From Streptococcus australis (GTDB taxonomy: Bacteria > Bacillota > Bacilli > Lactobacillales > Streptococcaceae), in contig NZ_JAHZQQ010000014.1 in assembly GCF_019930045.1 (NCBI RefSeq), positions 1-41,869 on the forward strand: DNA of 41,869 bases. Direction: 5' to 3'. Both the position numbers and the translations under genes were made by a program. The notes under the pieces are model-generated. The model made no database searches. It was given only the letters and a program-made list of their open reading frames with translations, and was not told the DNA's origin. Within the stretch, counting starts at the first letter, position 1; every line of letters begins with the position of its first letter. Shown here piece by piece: positions 18,811-26,443 of the stretch.

Positions 18811-18843
18811 GAAAAGAGGCTGGGACACTACTTCCTAACCTCT
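18811..18843 (-). terminator. Terminator after udk, related to the repeat A/B hairpin
   Basis: GAGGCTGGGA (18816-18825) pairs with TCCTAACCTC (18833-18842) with one mismatch and one wobble; on the minus strand TTTT follows. The sequence AGAGGCTGGGACA matches the right-end hairpin of repeat A. Confidence 0.7.
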
Positions 18844-18856
18844 CTCACTTGTTATC

Positions 18857-19492
18857 TTATCCTTCACGTGATTCGCTCAAAATCTTCTCAATCTTGGTCG
18901 TAATCAAATCGATGGCTACGGTATTGGTCACGCCTTCTGGAATGATGACATCCGCATAGCGCTTGGTTGGCTCGATAAACTGATGGTACATCGGCTTCAC
19001 CACTCCCAAGTACTGCTCGATGACACTGTCCAAACTCCGACCACGCTCTTCCATATCCCGCTTGATTCGGCGAATGATCCGCACATCATCATCGGTATCA
19101 ACGAAAATCTTGATATCCATCAAGTCACGAAGACGCTTGTCCTCCAAGACCAAAATCCCCTCAACGATAAAGACATCCTGAGGCTCTTGGCGATAAGTCT
19201 TAGCACTACGCGTATGCGCTGCATAGTCATAAGTTGGAATATCAACCGGACGGCCAGCCAACAACTCATTGATTTGCTCAATCATGAGGTCTGTATCAAA
19301 GGCAAAAGGATGGTCATAGTTGGTCTGAATCCGCTCTTCAAAGGTTAAATGGCTTTGATCCTTGTAATAAGAATCATGCTCAATCATAGCAATCTTTTCA
19401 TCTGGAAAGTGGGACAAAATAGCTCGAGAAACACTAGTTTTTCCCCCACCAGAACCACCTGTTACACCGATAATAATTGGTCTGTTTCGCAT
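18857..19492 (-). CDS. udk: Uridine kinase
   Basis: Udk phosphorylates uridine and cytidine in the pyrimidine salvage pathway. The 211-residue protein has the P-loop [12 protein letters not shown] near residues 9-20, [11 protein letters not shown], the segment YDYAAHTRS, and [17 protein letters not shown] typical of uridine kinases. The ATG at 19492 is preferred over an in-frame ATG four codons upstream because GGAG lies 6 nt before it and family members start [10 protein letters not shown]. An extended -10 TGA-TAGAAT (19522-19530) gives a leader of about 23 nt. The gene is divergent from the Gfo/Idh gene. Confidence 0.94.
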   Translation of the reverse strand: MRNRPIIIGVTGGSGGGKTSVSRAILSHFPDEKIAMIEHDSYYKDQSHLTFEERIQTNYDHPFAFDTDLMIEQINELLAGRPVDIPTYDYAAHTRSAKTYRQEPQDVFIVEGILVLEDKRLRDLMDIKIFVDTDDDVRIIRRIKRDMEERGRSLDSVIEQYLGVVKPMYHQFIEPTKRYADVIIPEGVTNTVAIDLITTKIEKILSESREG

Positions 19493-19521
19493 CTTCTTCT
19501 CCATTTTCTATAATCCTATTT

Positions 19522-19530
19522 ATTCTATCA
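19522..19530 (-). promoter_or_regulatory. udk extended -10 promoter
   Basis: TGA-TAGAAT on the minus strand, about 30 nt before the udk start; no good -35. Confidence 0.55.
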
Positions 19531-19656
19531 CAAAAGCGGTCACTTGACCACGACTTGAACCATTTTTCTATGGCTTTCGTCCAAAATCAAAGAAGGATCT
19601 CCTTTCCCCTTCCGTCCCAGTTCGAATAGCCAATTCCATCTTTTTAGGGTGAAACA

Positions 19657-19665
19657 TGATATAAT
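19657..19665 (+). promoter_or_regulatory. Extended -10 promoter of the Gfo/Idh-helicase pair
   Basis: TGA-TATAAT on the plus strand, 34 nt before the ATG at 19700. A weak -35 region lies 17 bp upstream. Confidence 0.65.
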
Positions 19666-19699
19666 GAAACCAGTAAATACCTGATTGAAAGGAGCTGCC

Positions 19700-20677
19700 A
19701 TGCTGAAACTTGGTATCATCGGCACCAGTGCCATCTCCCATTCCTTCCTGGCCGCAACAAAAGAAACAGGCCACTATGAGTTAAGGGCAGTCTATTCGCG
19801 GACCTTAGAGAAGGCTAATAGCTTCGCCCAACCCTATGGACAAGTGGCCCTCTATGATGATCTGATTGCCTTTTTAGATAGTGACCTGGATGTCATCTAC
19901 ATTGCTAGTCCCAATTCACTCCACTATCCTCAGGCAAAGTTAGCCCTTCTAGCTAAGAAACATGTCATCCTTGAAAAACCAGCCGTCACTACTCCCAAGG
20001 AATGGGAAGAGTTGGTCAAATTGGCCAAGGAGCACCAGGTCTATCTCTTTGAAGCAGCTCGCAACTATCATGAAAAAGCCTTTGCGACCATCCAAGACTT
20101 TCTCAAAGACAAGACCATCTTGGGTGGTCACATGACCTATGCCAAATACTCCTCTAAAATGCCCGAACTCCTGAAAGGGGCTACACCTAATATTTTCTCT
20201 GACCAGTTTGCTGGCGGAGCCCTTATGGATCTGGGTGTCTATCCCCTTTACTTTGCAATCGGCCTCTTCGGTCAACCTGAATCAGTAACCTATCAGGCGC
20301 GACAATTGCCTAATTCAATCGATTTGAACGGACATGGTAGCTTGGTTTATTCTGACTTTGTCATCGGCATTCAAGCCGGCAAAGATGTGACCAGCAATCT
20401 TCCTGCTGAAATCTACACAACAGATGGCACCCTCTTTCTGAGTGGCATTGAAGCCGTTAACGAGGCTGTTTTTCAAGACCATTCTGGAAACAGCTACCAG
20501 CTTCTAATCACTCCTGCCCCTCATAACATGCTAGAAGAAGCCCAGGCCTTTGCTAGTATGATGACAGAAGGCGACCAGATACTTTACCAGACTTGGCTCC
20601 AAACTGGACAAATGGTCCATCAAGCCCTCTATGCTATGCGCCAAGATGCTGGAATACACTTTAAGGACGAAAACTAA
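19700..20677 (+). CDS. Gfo/Idh/MocA-family NAD(P)-dependent oxidoreductase
   Basis: This is a 325-residue dehydrogenase of the glucose-fructose oxidoreductase family. The N-terminal Rossmann domain shows LGIIGTSAISHSFL and VIYIASPNSLHYPQAKLAL, and the family EKP motif appears as HVILEKPAVTT. The C-terminal substrate domain includes FEAARNYHEKAF and GGALMDLGVYPLYFAI, where Asp and Tyr correspond to conserved catalytic-region residues. The substrate (a sugar or inositol derivative) cannot be told. A TTG upstream is in frame, but the ATG at 19700 has an AAAGGAG ribosome binding site. The helicase gene starts 1 nt after its stop, so the two are co-transcribed. Confidence 0.88.
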   Translation: MLKLGIIGTSAISHSFLAATKETGHYELRAVYSRTLEKANSFAQPYGQVALYDDLIAFLDSDLDVIYIASPNSLHYPQAKLALLAKKHVILEKPAVTTPKEWEELVKLAKEHQVYLFEAARNYHEKAFATIQDFLKDKTILGGHMTYAKYSSKMPELLKGATPNIFSDQFAGGALMDLGVYPLYFAIGLFGQPESVTYQARQLPNSIDLNGHGSLVYSDFVIGIQAGKDVTSNLPAEIYTTDGTLFLSGIEAVNEAVFQDHSGNSYQLLITPAPHNMLEEAQAFASMMTEGDQILYQTWLQTGQMVHQALYAMRQDAGIHFKDEN

Positions 20678-20678
20678 T

Positions 20679-21767
20679 ATGACACTAGCATTCCCACCGC
20701 TCTGGCAAGAGCAACTCAAAACCCTCGGCTTTGAGCAACTCACTGAAATCCAAGAACGCCTCTTTGAGCCGATCACCCAAGGGGAGAATGTGCTTGGAGT
20801 CAGCCCGACAGGAACTGGGAAGACTCTGGCCTATCTCTTCCCTAGTCTTCTCAAGCTAAAACCTAAAAAAGCGCAACAATTGCTGATTCTCTCCCCCAAT
20901 ACAGAATTGGCCGGACAAATCTTTGATGTCACTAAACAATGGGCAGAGCCTCTTGGACTCAGTGCTCAACTTTTCCTTTCCGGCTCTAGTCAAAAACGGC
21001 AAATCGAACGTCTTAAAAAAGGACCCGAAATTCTCATCGGAACTCCAGGCCGTATTTTTGAGTTGATCAAGCTCAAGAAAATCAAGATGATGAATGTCGA
21101 TACCATCATCCTGGACGAATTTGACCAACTTTTCAGCGACTCTCAGTATCACTTTGTCGACAAGATTTGCCACTACGCGCCACGAGATCATCAATTTATC
21201 TATATGAGTGCAACGACTAAGTTTGATCCAGAGCAAATCGAGCCCAATACCCTGACCATTCAGGTAGAAGGGCAAAACTTGGACAATATCCAGCACTTCT
21301 ATATGGAAGTGGACAAGCGAGAAAAGGTCGAACTCCTCAGAAAACTATCCAATGTCGAAGACTTTCGTGGCCTCGTTTTCTTCAATAGCTTGTCCGACCT
21401 AGGGAGCGCTGAAGAAAAACTCCAGTACCGAGGAGTTAGCGCTGTCTCACTTGCTAGTGACGTCAACGTCAAATTCCGGAAAGTCATTCTGGAACGCTTT
21501 AAGGATCATCAGCTGACACTCCTTCTGGCAACAGATTTGGTAGCGCGGGGAATCGATATCGACTCACTAGAATGTGTCGTCAACTATGAAGTCCCAAGAG
21601 ATGCCGAAACCTACATCCACAGATCCGGGCGTACCGGGCGCATGGGCAAAGAAGGCTATGTCATCACCTTGATTAGCCATCCAGAAGAATTAAAAAGTTT
21701 GAAAAAATTAAGCCCTGTTCGTCCTTTAATCCTTAAGGGAGCTCAACTCTATATAGGGGAAGAATAA
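20679..21767 (+). CDS. DEAD-box RNA helicase (DEFD variant)
   Basis: This is a 362-residue ATP-dependent RNA helicase with only the two RecA-like core domains and no long C-terminal tail. Motifs in order: Q motif region FPPLWQEQLKTLGFEQLTEIQ, motif I SPTGTGKT, Ia region LSPNTELAGQI, Ib IGTPGRI, motif II reads DEFD in place of DEAD, motif III MSATT, motif V LATDLVARGIDID and motif VI HRSGRTGR. The ATP-contacting Asp-Glu pair is kept, so activity is likely. The ATG at 20679 lies 1 nt after the Gfo/Idh stop, and AAGGA sits in the end of that gene, 13 nt away. Likely roles are RNA remodelling or ribosome assembly; the specific function is unknown. Confidence 0.9.
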   Translation: MTLAFPPLWQEQLKTLGFEQLTEIQERLFEPITQGENVLGVSPTGTGKTLAYLFPSLLKLKPKKAQQLLILSPNTELAGQIFDVTKQWAEPLGLSAQLFLSGSSQKRQIERLKKGPEILIGTPGRIFELIKLKKIKMMNVDTIILDEFDQLFSDSQYHFVDKICHYAPRDHQFIYMSATTKFDPEQIEPNTLTIQVEGQNLDNIQHFYMEVDKREKVELLRKLSNVEDFRGLVFFNSLSDLGSAEEKLQYRGVSAVSLASDVNVKFRKVILERFKDHQLTLLLATDLVARGIDIDSLECVVNYEVPRDAETYIHRSGRTGRMGKEGYVITLISHPEELKSLKKLSPVRPLILKGAQLYIGEE

Positions 21768-21768
21768 G

Positions 21769-21796
21769 AAAATCGTTCGTAGTATTACGAACGATT
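21769..21796. repeat. Palindrome AATCGTTCGTA, left copy
   Basis: AATCGTTCGTA (21771-21781) and its exact complement (21786-21796) flank GTAT, 3 nt after the helicase stop. The same arms recur at 22047-22072. On the minus strand it is followed by TTTTCTTA; on the plus strand there is no T-run, so its value as a helicase terminator is doubtful. Confidence 0.8.
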
Positions 21797-21840
21797 CAGA
21801 TTGAAGATAAAGTCATTTTTAAAACTTTCCTTAGGTGAGT

Positions 21841-21940
21841 ACGGACGTCAGCGAACTTCGTAGAAGTTCCATGACTTAGTTTTGAACCTAAAGTTTCAAA
21901 ACTCCCGAGTGCCTGAAACAATTGTGTTTCAGGCATTTTT
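21841..21940 (+). ncRNA. Candidate structured RNA: three hairpins ending in a terminator
   Basis: Three perfect hairpins follow each other. The first is GAACTTC-GTA-GAAGTTC (21853-21869), extended by GTCA/TGAC across a 2x2 internal loop. The second is AGTTTTGAA/TTCAAAACT (21878-21886 with 21895-21903). The third is an 11-bp stem TGCCTGAAACA/TGTTTCAGGCA with loop ATTG (21910-21935) followed by TTTTT, a strong rho-independent terminator. No convincing promoter was found just upstream; TTGAAG at 21801 lacks a matching -10. It may be an independent small RNA or the 3' tail of the helicase message. I do not recognise the family. Confidence 0.55.
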
Positions 21941-22044
21941 CTCACAGCGGAAAGTTTTTCATATTCTTAAATGATTAAAAAATAAAAGTCAATTTTTGAA
22001 AATCATCCCGGTGTTTTATGTAAAACAATAGTTTGTCTACATTC

Positions 22045-22074
22045 AAAATCGTTCGTAGCAATACGAACGATTTT
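22045..22074. terminator. Palindrome AATCGTTCGTA, right copy; bidirectional terminator after pgdA
   Basis: A 13-bp stem around a GCAA loop (22045-22057 with 22062-22074), flanked by A-run and T-run, lies against the pgdA stop codon. It should terminate pgdA on the minus strand and anything arriving on the plus strand. The inner 11-bp arms equal those at 21771-21796. Confidence 0.85.
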
Positions 22075-22075
22075 T

Positions 22076-23461
22076 TTAATTACGATTGTAATAGAGGCGA
22101 TGACTTTCCACTTGATGGTTTAAGAGTTCATCAACCGTCACGATGGTGTAGCCTTGCGATTGAAGGTATTCAATCACGGCTGGAAGGGCATTAATAGATG
22201 TTTGGTGAATATCGTGCATCAGGATGATCGATCCTGGTTTGACTTGTTTTTTCACTTCTGCCAAGATGGCTTGTGTATTGTGGGTCTTCCAATCCAGAGT
22301 ATCCACATCCCACATGATAAATGCCTGATCAACGGCATATTGAATGGCACTATTAATCGAACCATAAGGCGGACGAGTAATCTTCGTTTGCACTCCTGTG
22401 ACCTTTTGAATCACTTCCTTCGTATCCATGATTTCTTTTTGGGCAGCCTCCAAAGGCAACTTGGTTAAGACAGGATGATTCCAGGTATGGATTCCGATTT
22501 CATGTCCTTCCTGACGTACCCGTTTAGCCACTTCAGGATAGGCCGAGACATTCTTCCCAAGCATAAAGAAAGTAGCCTTAACATGGTACTTGTTGAGGAT
22601 ATCCAGGGCTTGAGGGGTCGTCGTTGGATCTGGACCATCATCAAATGTTAAGGCAACCATCTTAGCATGACGTTGAGTTTGGTAGGCCTCATAAGCTTGA
22701 AGATCTCCGGGATTCAGACGAGTAGAATCAATCACATCATAGAGCTTCGAAAGGGGTACATCGAAGGTTTCCATGCCCTCAATAGTAACTGGAAGGGTAA
22801 TAGAAAGAACCCCTTGATTGTAGGTGAACTGCCAGCCTGCCATATCACTTGCTGAAACAGATTGCATTAGCTCTTCAATTCGATCTTCCCCTAACTGTAG
22901 GAAGACCAGCTGAGAACGCAATTCTGTCAAAAGAATTTCTTTGGCTAGATCTGCATTCGTAAACAATTGTAAAAATTGGAAGACAGCTCCCTCATCCGTT
23001 AGATAGAGGAGAGGTAGTTTGTCAATCCCATCTTTAATGAATTTGCCATTTTTCCACTTGTACTGGGTCTTCTTCATCTGATAAGGATGAACCCCTACAA
23101 ATGGGTCTTCTGAACGTTCGGTATGGTAGAACAAAAGTTCTTTTGCTTGCTGGTTATTCTTCTCTTCTTGGGGAAGAGAGCCAACGTCAGCCAAAATTCT
23201 CTCTTTAACCACTGCGATGGGTTCTTCATTATTTTTCGGGTAGTAAGCCGCGACATATGTTTGACCAACCATTCCTTTTTGAAGGCTGGTATCCTTGTCT
23301 TTTTCAATTGCTTCTTCTTCCCGGACAGCTTTGGAAAACTGTTGATTATAATTTTTGATGGCGCGTGCTTCCTCAATCTTCTGATAAGCTAGGTAAATTC
23401 CTCCGATAAAAAGGAGGTTTAGAATAATGAGGATAAACATTTTCAAGTAGGAATTCTTCAT
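22076..23461 (-). CDS. pgdA: Peptidoglycan N-acetylglucosamine deacetylase PgdA
   Basis: PgdA removes acetyl groups from peptidoglycan GlcNAc outside the membrane, which gives lysozyme resistance in pneumococcus. The 461-residue protein is close to the 463 residues of pneumococcal PgdA. It has an N-terminal membrane anchor (about 8-26), a long mixed region (about 30-260) and a C-terminal NodB domain. Catalytic residues seen are Asp274-Asp275 in TFDDGPDP, the metal ligands His325 and His329 in HTWNH, Arg363 in RPPYG, Asp390 in DTLDW and His416 in LMHDIH. No ribosome binding site precedes the ATG. The extended -10 TGC-TATAAT ends 6 nt upstream, and an in-frame stop lies just before it, so no earlier start exists. 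Confidence 0.93.
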   Translation of the reverse strand: MKNSYLKMFILIILNLLFIGGIYLAYQKIEEARAIKNYNQQFSKAVREEEAIEKDKDTSLQKGMVGQTYVAAYYPKNNEEPIAVVKERILADVGSLPQEEKNNQQAKELLFYHTERSEDPFVGVHPYQMKKTQYKWKNGKFIKDGIDKLPLLYLTDEGAVFQFLQLFTNADLAKEILLTELRSQLVFLQLGEDRIEELMQSVSASDMAGWQFTYNQGVLSITLPVTIEGMETFDVPLSKLYDVIDSTRLNPGDLQAYEAYQTQRHAKMVALTFDDGPDPTTTPQALDILNKYHVKATFFMLGKNVSAYPEVAKRVRQEGHEIGIHTWNHPVLTKLPLEAAQKEIMDTKEVIQKVTGVQTKITRPPYGSINSAIQYAVDQAFIMWDVDTLDWKTHNTQAILAEVKKQVKPGSIILMHDIHQTSINALPAVIEYLQSQGYTIVTVDELLNHQVESHRLYYNRN

Positions 23462-23467
23462 ACTCTT

Positions 23468-23476
23468 ATTATAGCA
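23468..23476 (-). promoter_or_regulatory. pgdA extended -10 predicting a leaderless transcript
   Basis: On the minus strand TGC-TATAAT is followed by AAGAGT and the ATG at 23461. Initiation 7 nt after the -10 would coincide with the A of the start codon. Confidence 0.7.
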
Positions 23477-23599
23477 ATTTTATCACCAAAAAACAGTAGA
23501 AAACTCTAGAATCTAGAAAATAAAACCTAAAAAATAGTAGGAAAATAGAATCAATTCTGTCCTATCTCCTGTCACTCCCTAGAGGCCATCTTCATGCAC

Positions 23600-23631
23600 A
23601 AAAAAAGAACAGGTCAATTCTCGCCTGCTCT
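23600..23631 (-). terminator. Terminator of the glyoxalase-family gene
   Basis: AGAACAGG (23606-23613) pairs with CCTGCTCT (23624-23631) with one G/T wobble. On the minus strand a run of seven T follows. Confidence 0.85.
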
Positions 23632-23655
23632 TTATCACATGTTATATGATGCTGA

Positions 23656-24042
23656 TTATAAGGACTTTTCACGAATCACTTCTACTTTGTAGCCATCTGG
23701 GTCCACAATAAAGTAATAGTTTGGAAGCGTTCCTGGCAATCCTTTTGGATCCGTTACTTGGTAACCTTTTTCCTTATGCTCTGCATGAAGGGCCTCAAGA
23801 TCTGGGGTACTTAAGGCAACATGGGCAAAACCATCTCCAATGACATAAGGACCATGATCATAGTTGTAAGTTAATTCTAACTCATAGTCATCTCCTTCTA
23901 AGCCAAGATAGACGATCGTAAATTTGTATTCAGGAAAATCCTTGCGACGCAATTCCTTAAATCCAAACGCATCTGCATAAAAAGCAATTGATTTTTCTAA
24001 ATTCTCCACTCGTAAACAAGTGTGTAACATTTTTGAAGCCAT
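23656..24042 (-). CDS. gloA: Lactoylglutathione lyase-like protein (glyoxalase I / VOC fold)
   Basis: This is a 128-residue protein of the vicinal-oxygen-chelate fold, matching bacterial glyoxalase I in length. Four candidate metal ligands are placed as in the family: His7 (MLHTCLRVENLEKS), Glu in YELELTYNYD, His in FAHVALSTPDL and Glu in KVEVIREK. Glyoxalase I detoxifies methylglyoxal as a thiol adduct; the thiol used here is unknown. The ATG at 24042 is chosen over one 11 codons upstream because AGAGGTG lies 5 nt before it. A promoter-like TATAAT (24067-24072) lies 24 nt upstream, and repeat B separates the gene from ciaH. Confidence 0.88.
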   Translation of the reverse strand: MASKMLHTCLRVENLEKSIAFYADAFGFKELRRKDFPEYKFTIVYLGLEGDDYELELTYNYDHGPYVIGDGFAHVALSTPDLEALHAEHKEKGYQVTDPKGLPGTLPNYYFIVDPDGYKVEVIREKSL

Positions 24043-24066
24043 AAGACACCTCTTTCTTTTTTTACT

Positions 24067-24072
24067 ATTATA
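24067..24072 (-). promoter_or_regulatory. -10 of the glyoxalase-family gene
   Basis: TATAAT on the minus strand between repeat B and the gene; the -35 is weak. It implies independent transcription from ciaRH. Confidence 0.5.
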
Positions 24073-24116
24073 CACTAGTCAGATAAAAATAGCGATTATT
24101 TGAAATGGATGAAAAA

Positions 24117-24293
24117 AGAGAGTGGGACAGAAATCGGTAATTCGTTAGAATTCGATTTTGTCGTCCCACCTCCGCACAGTTGAGTAGGGCTGTAAAAACT
24201 GATGTAATCAGCGTAGTAGAGCCCACTCAACCACTGCATCTTGCTCGACAATCCAAAGACAATTGAGAGGCTAGGATTTCTGTCCCACTCTCT
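24117..24293. repeat. 177-bp structured repeat with perfect 19-bp inverted ends, copy B
   Basis: The ends AGAGAGTGGGACAGAAATC (24117-24135) and its exact reverse complement (24275-24293) form a perfect terminal inverted repeat. The right end shares its last base with the ciaH stop codon. Inside are the same hairpins as in copy A (17921-18093): GTGGGAC...GTCCCAC, GTTGAGT...ACTCAAC, and a small CTGATGTAATCAG stem. No reading frame in it is credible. The layout suggests a non-autonomous mobile element or a spread terminator/attenuator module. No target-site duplication was seen. Confidence 0.85.
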
Positions 24294-25666
24294 TACTTGT
24301 TCTTCGTTGATTTAGAACTGGATTTCTTTTTACTATCTGATTTAGTTGCTAGCTTTACCTCAAAAATAGCACCTTTAGGCTTGTTATCTCGAACAGTAAT
24401 GGTACCATTAAAAGCTTCTACGATTTGCTTGGCTAAAGAAAGTCCTAACCCAAAACCACCCTTTTGACGGGTCCGCGACTTATCCACTCGGTAGAATCGA
24501 TCAAAAATCCGTTTTTTATCTTCGTCTGCAATCCCTGATCCATTATCCTCTACCCGGAGATAGAGATAGCGATCCTTGAATTGGGCGACAAACCGTATCT
24601 TTCCTTCTTCCTCTGTGTATTTGAGGGCATTGTCATACAAAATGGTCATCAGCTGTTTCAGTAGGACCTTGTCAGACACCAGACTCCTTTCGACATGATT
24701 CTCATACTCGAAGATTTTATCATTTTCCTCGGCAATGATTTCATAATTGGCAAAAGTTTGGTCGAAAAAGGATGGTTTGATCTCGCAAAACTCCGGTTTA
24801 ATCCCATCATCTCGACGGGCTAAGTTTAAGAGATTGGTCGTCAATAAGCGCATATTGCGAACCTCATCCAAAGAGGAGGCGATATTCTCACTGGATTCCA
24901 TGATCGTTGCCTCTGGTTTTCGGAATAAGGTTTCCAAACGATTTTGCAAAACCGCTAAAGGTGTCCGCAGTTCATGAGAGGCATTTTCGACAAAAGCCTT
25001 TTGCCGGTTCATGCTCTCTAAGAGAGGTTTCACACTCATTTTAGCCAGAAAGATACTTGCAAAGAGGGAAATGCCCCAGAAGCAAATCATGACCAAGGCG
25101 ATTTGGCTTTCGTGTTTTTCACTGGTTTGTTCCAACTGGCTGATATTGGTCATGATCACAGCATATTTCACCCCATCGATATAATCATCAGGGTCAATAT
25201 CCACCAAATAAGCACGATAGCTTTCCTTCTGCCTATAATGGTTGGTAATTTGAATCTGCTTGATCTTGTTTAAATAACTGCGACTAAAGGTTACTGTTTT
25301 TAGATCTAGAAAACCATTATCCGTCGTAACATTTTCAAAATTATCATTCAAGAGGATGGCTGTACTATTGGAAGTGACCGATGGTCTAGGGCCATCCTCG
25401 GGACCAAGTTCATCATCTTCTGGTCGGTCATCATCTGGTTCGTCTTTTCCCATCCCATTTCCTGTACGATTGGCCAAGCTAATAATAGAATAGCGATCCT
25501 TACTGAGCATCTTTAAATTTTCATCAACCGTTGTATAAAGACTTGACCGCATCACTTGAATAATAATCAAGGTCATGGTTGAGAAAATCAAGGTAAAGAG
25601 TCCGAAATAGCGGATGAAATAAGAAAAGTCATCCGCATTGACAGTTTTTTTTATTTTATTGAGCAT
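24293..25666 (-). CDS. ciaH: Sensor histidine kinase CiaH
   Basis: CiaH phosphorylates CiaR in a system tied to cell-wall stress, beta-lactam tolerance and competence in streptococci. The 457-residue protein has transmembrane segments at about 18-40 and 187-209 flanking an extracellular sensor, then the dimerisation box [15 protein letters not shown] with phospho-acceptor His231, and an ATPase domain with [10 protein letters not shown] and [10 protein letters not shown]. It overlaps ciaR by 11 nt. Two odd features are visible. The sensor has a strongly acidic, Pro-rich tract (73-93, [21 protein letters not shown]), which I do not recall in the pneumococcal protein. The C-terminus is a Lys/Ser-rich tail like that of the protein encoded at 26444. 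Confidence 0.94.
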   Translation of the reverse strand: MLNKIKKTVNADDFSYFIRYFGLFTLIFSTMTLIIIQVMRSSLYTTVDENLKMLSKDRYSIISLANRTGNGMGKDEPDDDRPEDDELGPEDGPRPSVTSNSTAILLNDNFENVTTDNGFLDLKTVTFSRSYLNKIKQIQITNHYRQKESYRAYLVDIDPDDYIDGVKYAVIMTNISQLEQTSEKHESQIALVMICFWGISLFASIFLAKMSVKPLLESMNRQKAFVENASHELRTPLAVLQNRLETLFRKPEATIMESSENIASSLDEVRNMRLLTTNLLNLARRDDGIKPEFCEIKPSFFDQTFANYEIIAEENDKIFEYENHVERSLVSDKVLLKQLMTILYDNALKYTEEEGKIRFVAQFKDRYLYLRVEDNGSGIADEDKKRIFDRFYRVDKSRTRQKGGFGLGLSLAKQIVEAFNGTITVRDNKPKGAIFEVKLATKSDSKKKSSSKSTKNK

Positions 25667-26330
25667 CTTTCAGAATATACCCCACGCTACGCAAAGTTTG
25701 GAGATTTTTTGCAAAGTCTGTACCTTTTAATTTCTTACGAATCTTGGAAACATACACTTCGACAACCGAAATAGTTGTATCACTATCGAATCCCCAAAGT
25801 CGATCAAAGATTTGTGTTTTTGGCAGGATAACATTTTGATTTTGAAGGAAATAAACCAAAAGGTCAAATTCTTTCCCTAATAGCTCCACTTCTTTCCCTT
25901 CAACAAGCGTAGAGTTTGTCGAGAGATTAACGGTCACATTCCCATACGAAAGGGTATTTTCATTGACCTTACCAGAGCGCTTCAACAATGCTTGGATTCG
26001 CATCTTGAGTTCTTCTAAGTAGAATGGCTTGGTCAGATAATCATCTGCACCTAGCTCAAAACCATGGCCCTTATCGTCCAAGCTCTCTTTGGCTGTCATA
26101 ATCAATACTGGAGTGGAGACACCCTTATCTCTCAATTCTTTGAGAACTTGAAAACCATCTTTTTCAGGAAGCATGAGGTCTAGCAAAATGAGGTCATAGA
26201 TGCCACTTTCAGCCTCATACAGACCTTCATCCCCATCAAAGACTTGCATGACATCCGCAAAATCATCTAAAAAATCAAAAACTGAATTAGACAAACCGAG
26301 GTCGTCTTCGACTAATAAAATCTTAATCAT
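25656..26330 (-). CDS. ciaR: Response regulator CiaR
   Basis: CiaR is an OmpR-family DNA-binding regulator. The 224-residue protein matches the pneumococcal length and sequence pattern: receiver domain with Glu8-Asp9-Asp10, phospho-acceptor Asp51 ([14 protein letters not shown]) and Lys in LTKPF, then a winged helix ending in RSVGYILKD. The ATG at 26330 is used because AAGGAG lies 9 nt upstream; the longer frame from 26354 would include that site. It has its own extended -10 (TGT-TATAAT, 26386-26394) and may also be read from the CiaR-box promoter of the gene upstream. Its known targets carry TTTAAG-N5-TTTAAG repeats, as seen at 27111-27149. Confidence 0.96.
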   Translation of the reverse strand: MIKILLVEDDLGLSNSVFDFLDDFADVMQVFDGDEGLYEAESGIYDLILLDLMLPEKDGFQVLKELRDKGVSTPVLIMTAKESLDDKGHGFELGADDYLTKPFYLEELKMRIQALLKRSGKVNENTLSYGNVTVNLSTNSTLVEGKEVELLGKEFDLLVYFLQNQNVILPKTQIFDRLWGFDSDTTISVVEVYVSKIRKKLKGTDFAKNLQTLRSVGYILKDAQ

Positions 26331-26385
26331 CTTTACTTTCTCCTTCTCATTCATCCATACAGGGATGATGAGTATTTTCTACTCT

Positions 26386-26394
26386 ATTATAACA
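26386..26394 (-). promoter_or_regulatory. ciaRH extended -10 promoter
   Basis: TGT-TATAAT on the minus strand, about 55 nt before the ciaR ATG. The leader holds a short stem TCATCC/GGATGA. No CiaR box is seen at this promoter. Confidence 0.65.
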
Positions 26395-26443
26395 TGGCCG
26401 GGCTTCATTCAGTAACATTCAGATAGCGATTTCATCTTTTTTC

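Noticed and set aside
21801..21829. Promoter for the candidate RNA at 21841
   Set aside because: TTGAAG is a fair -35 but no acceptable -10 lies 16-18 bp downstream.
26331..26443. CiaR box directly at the ciaR promoter
   Set aside because: No TTTAAG-N5-TTTAAG-like pair is present there; the boxes are at 27111-27149.
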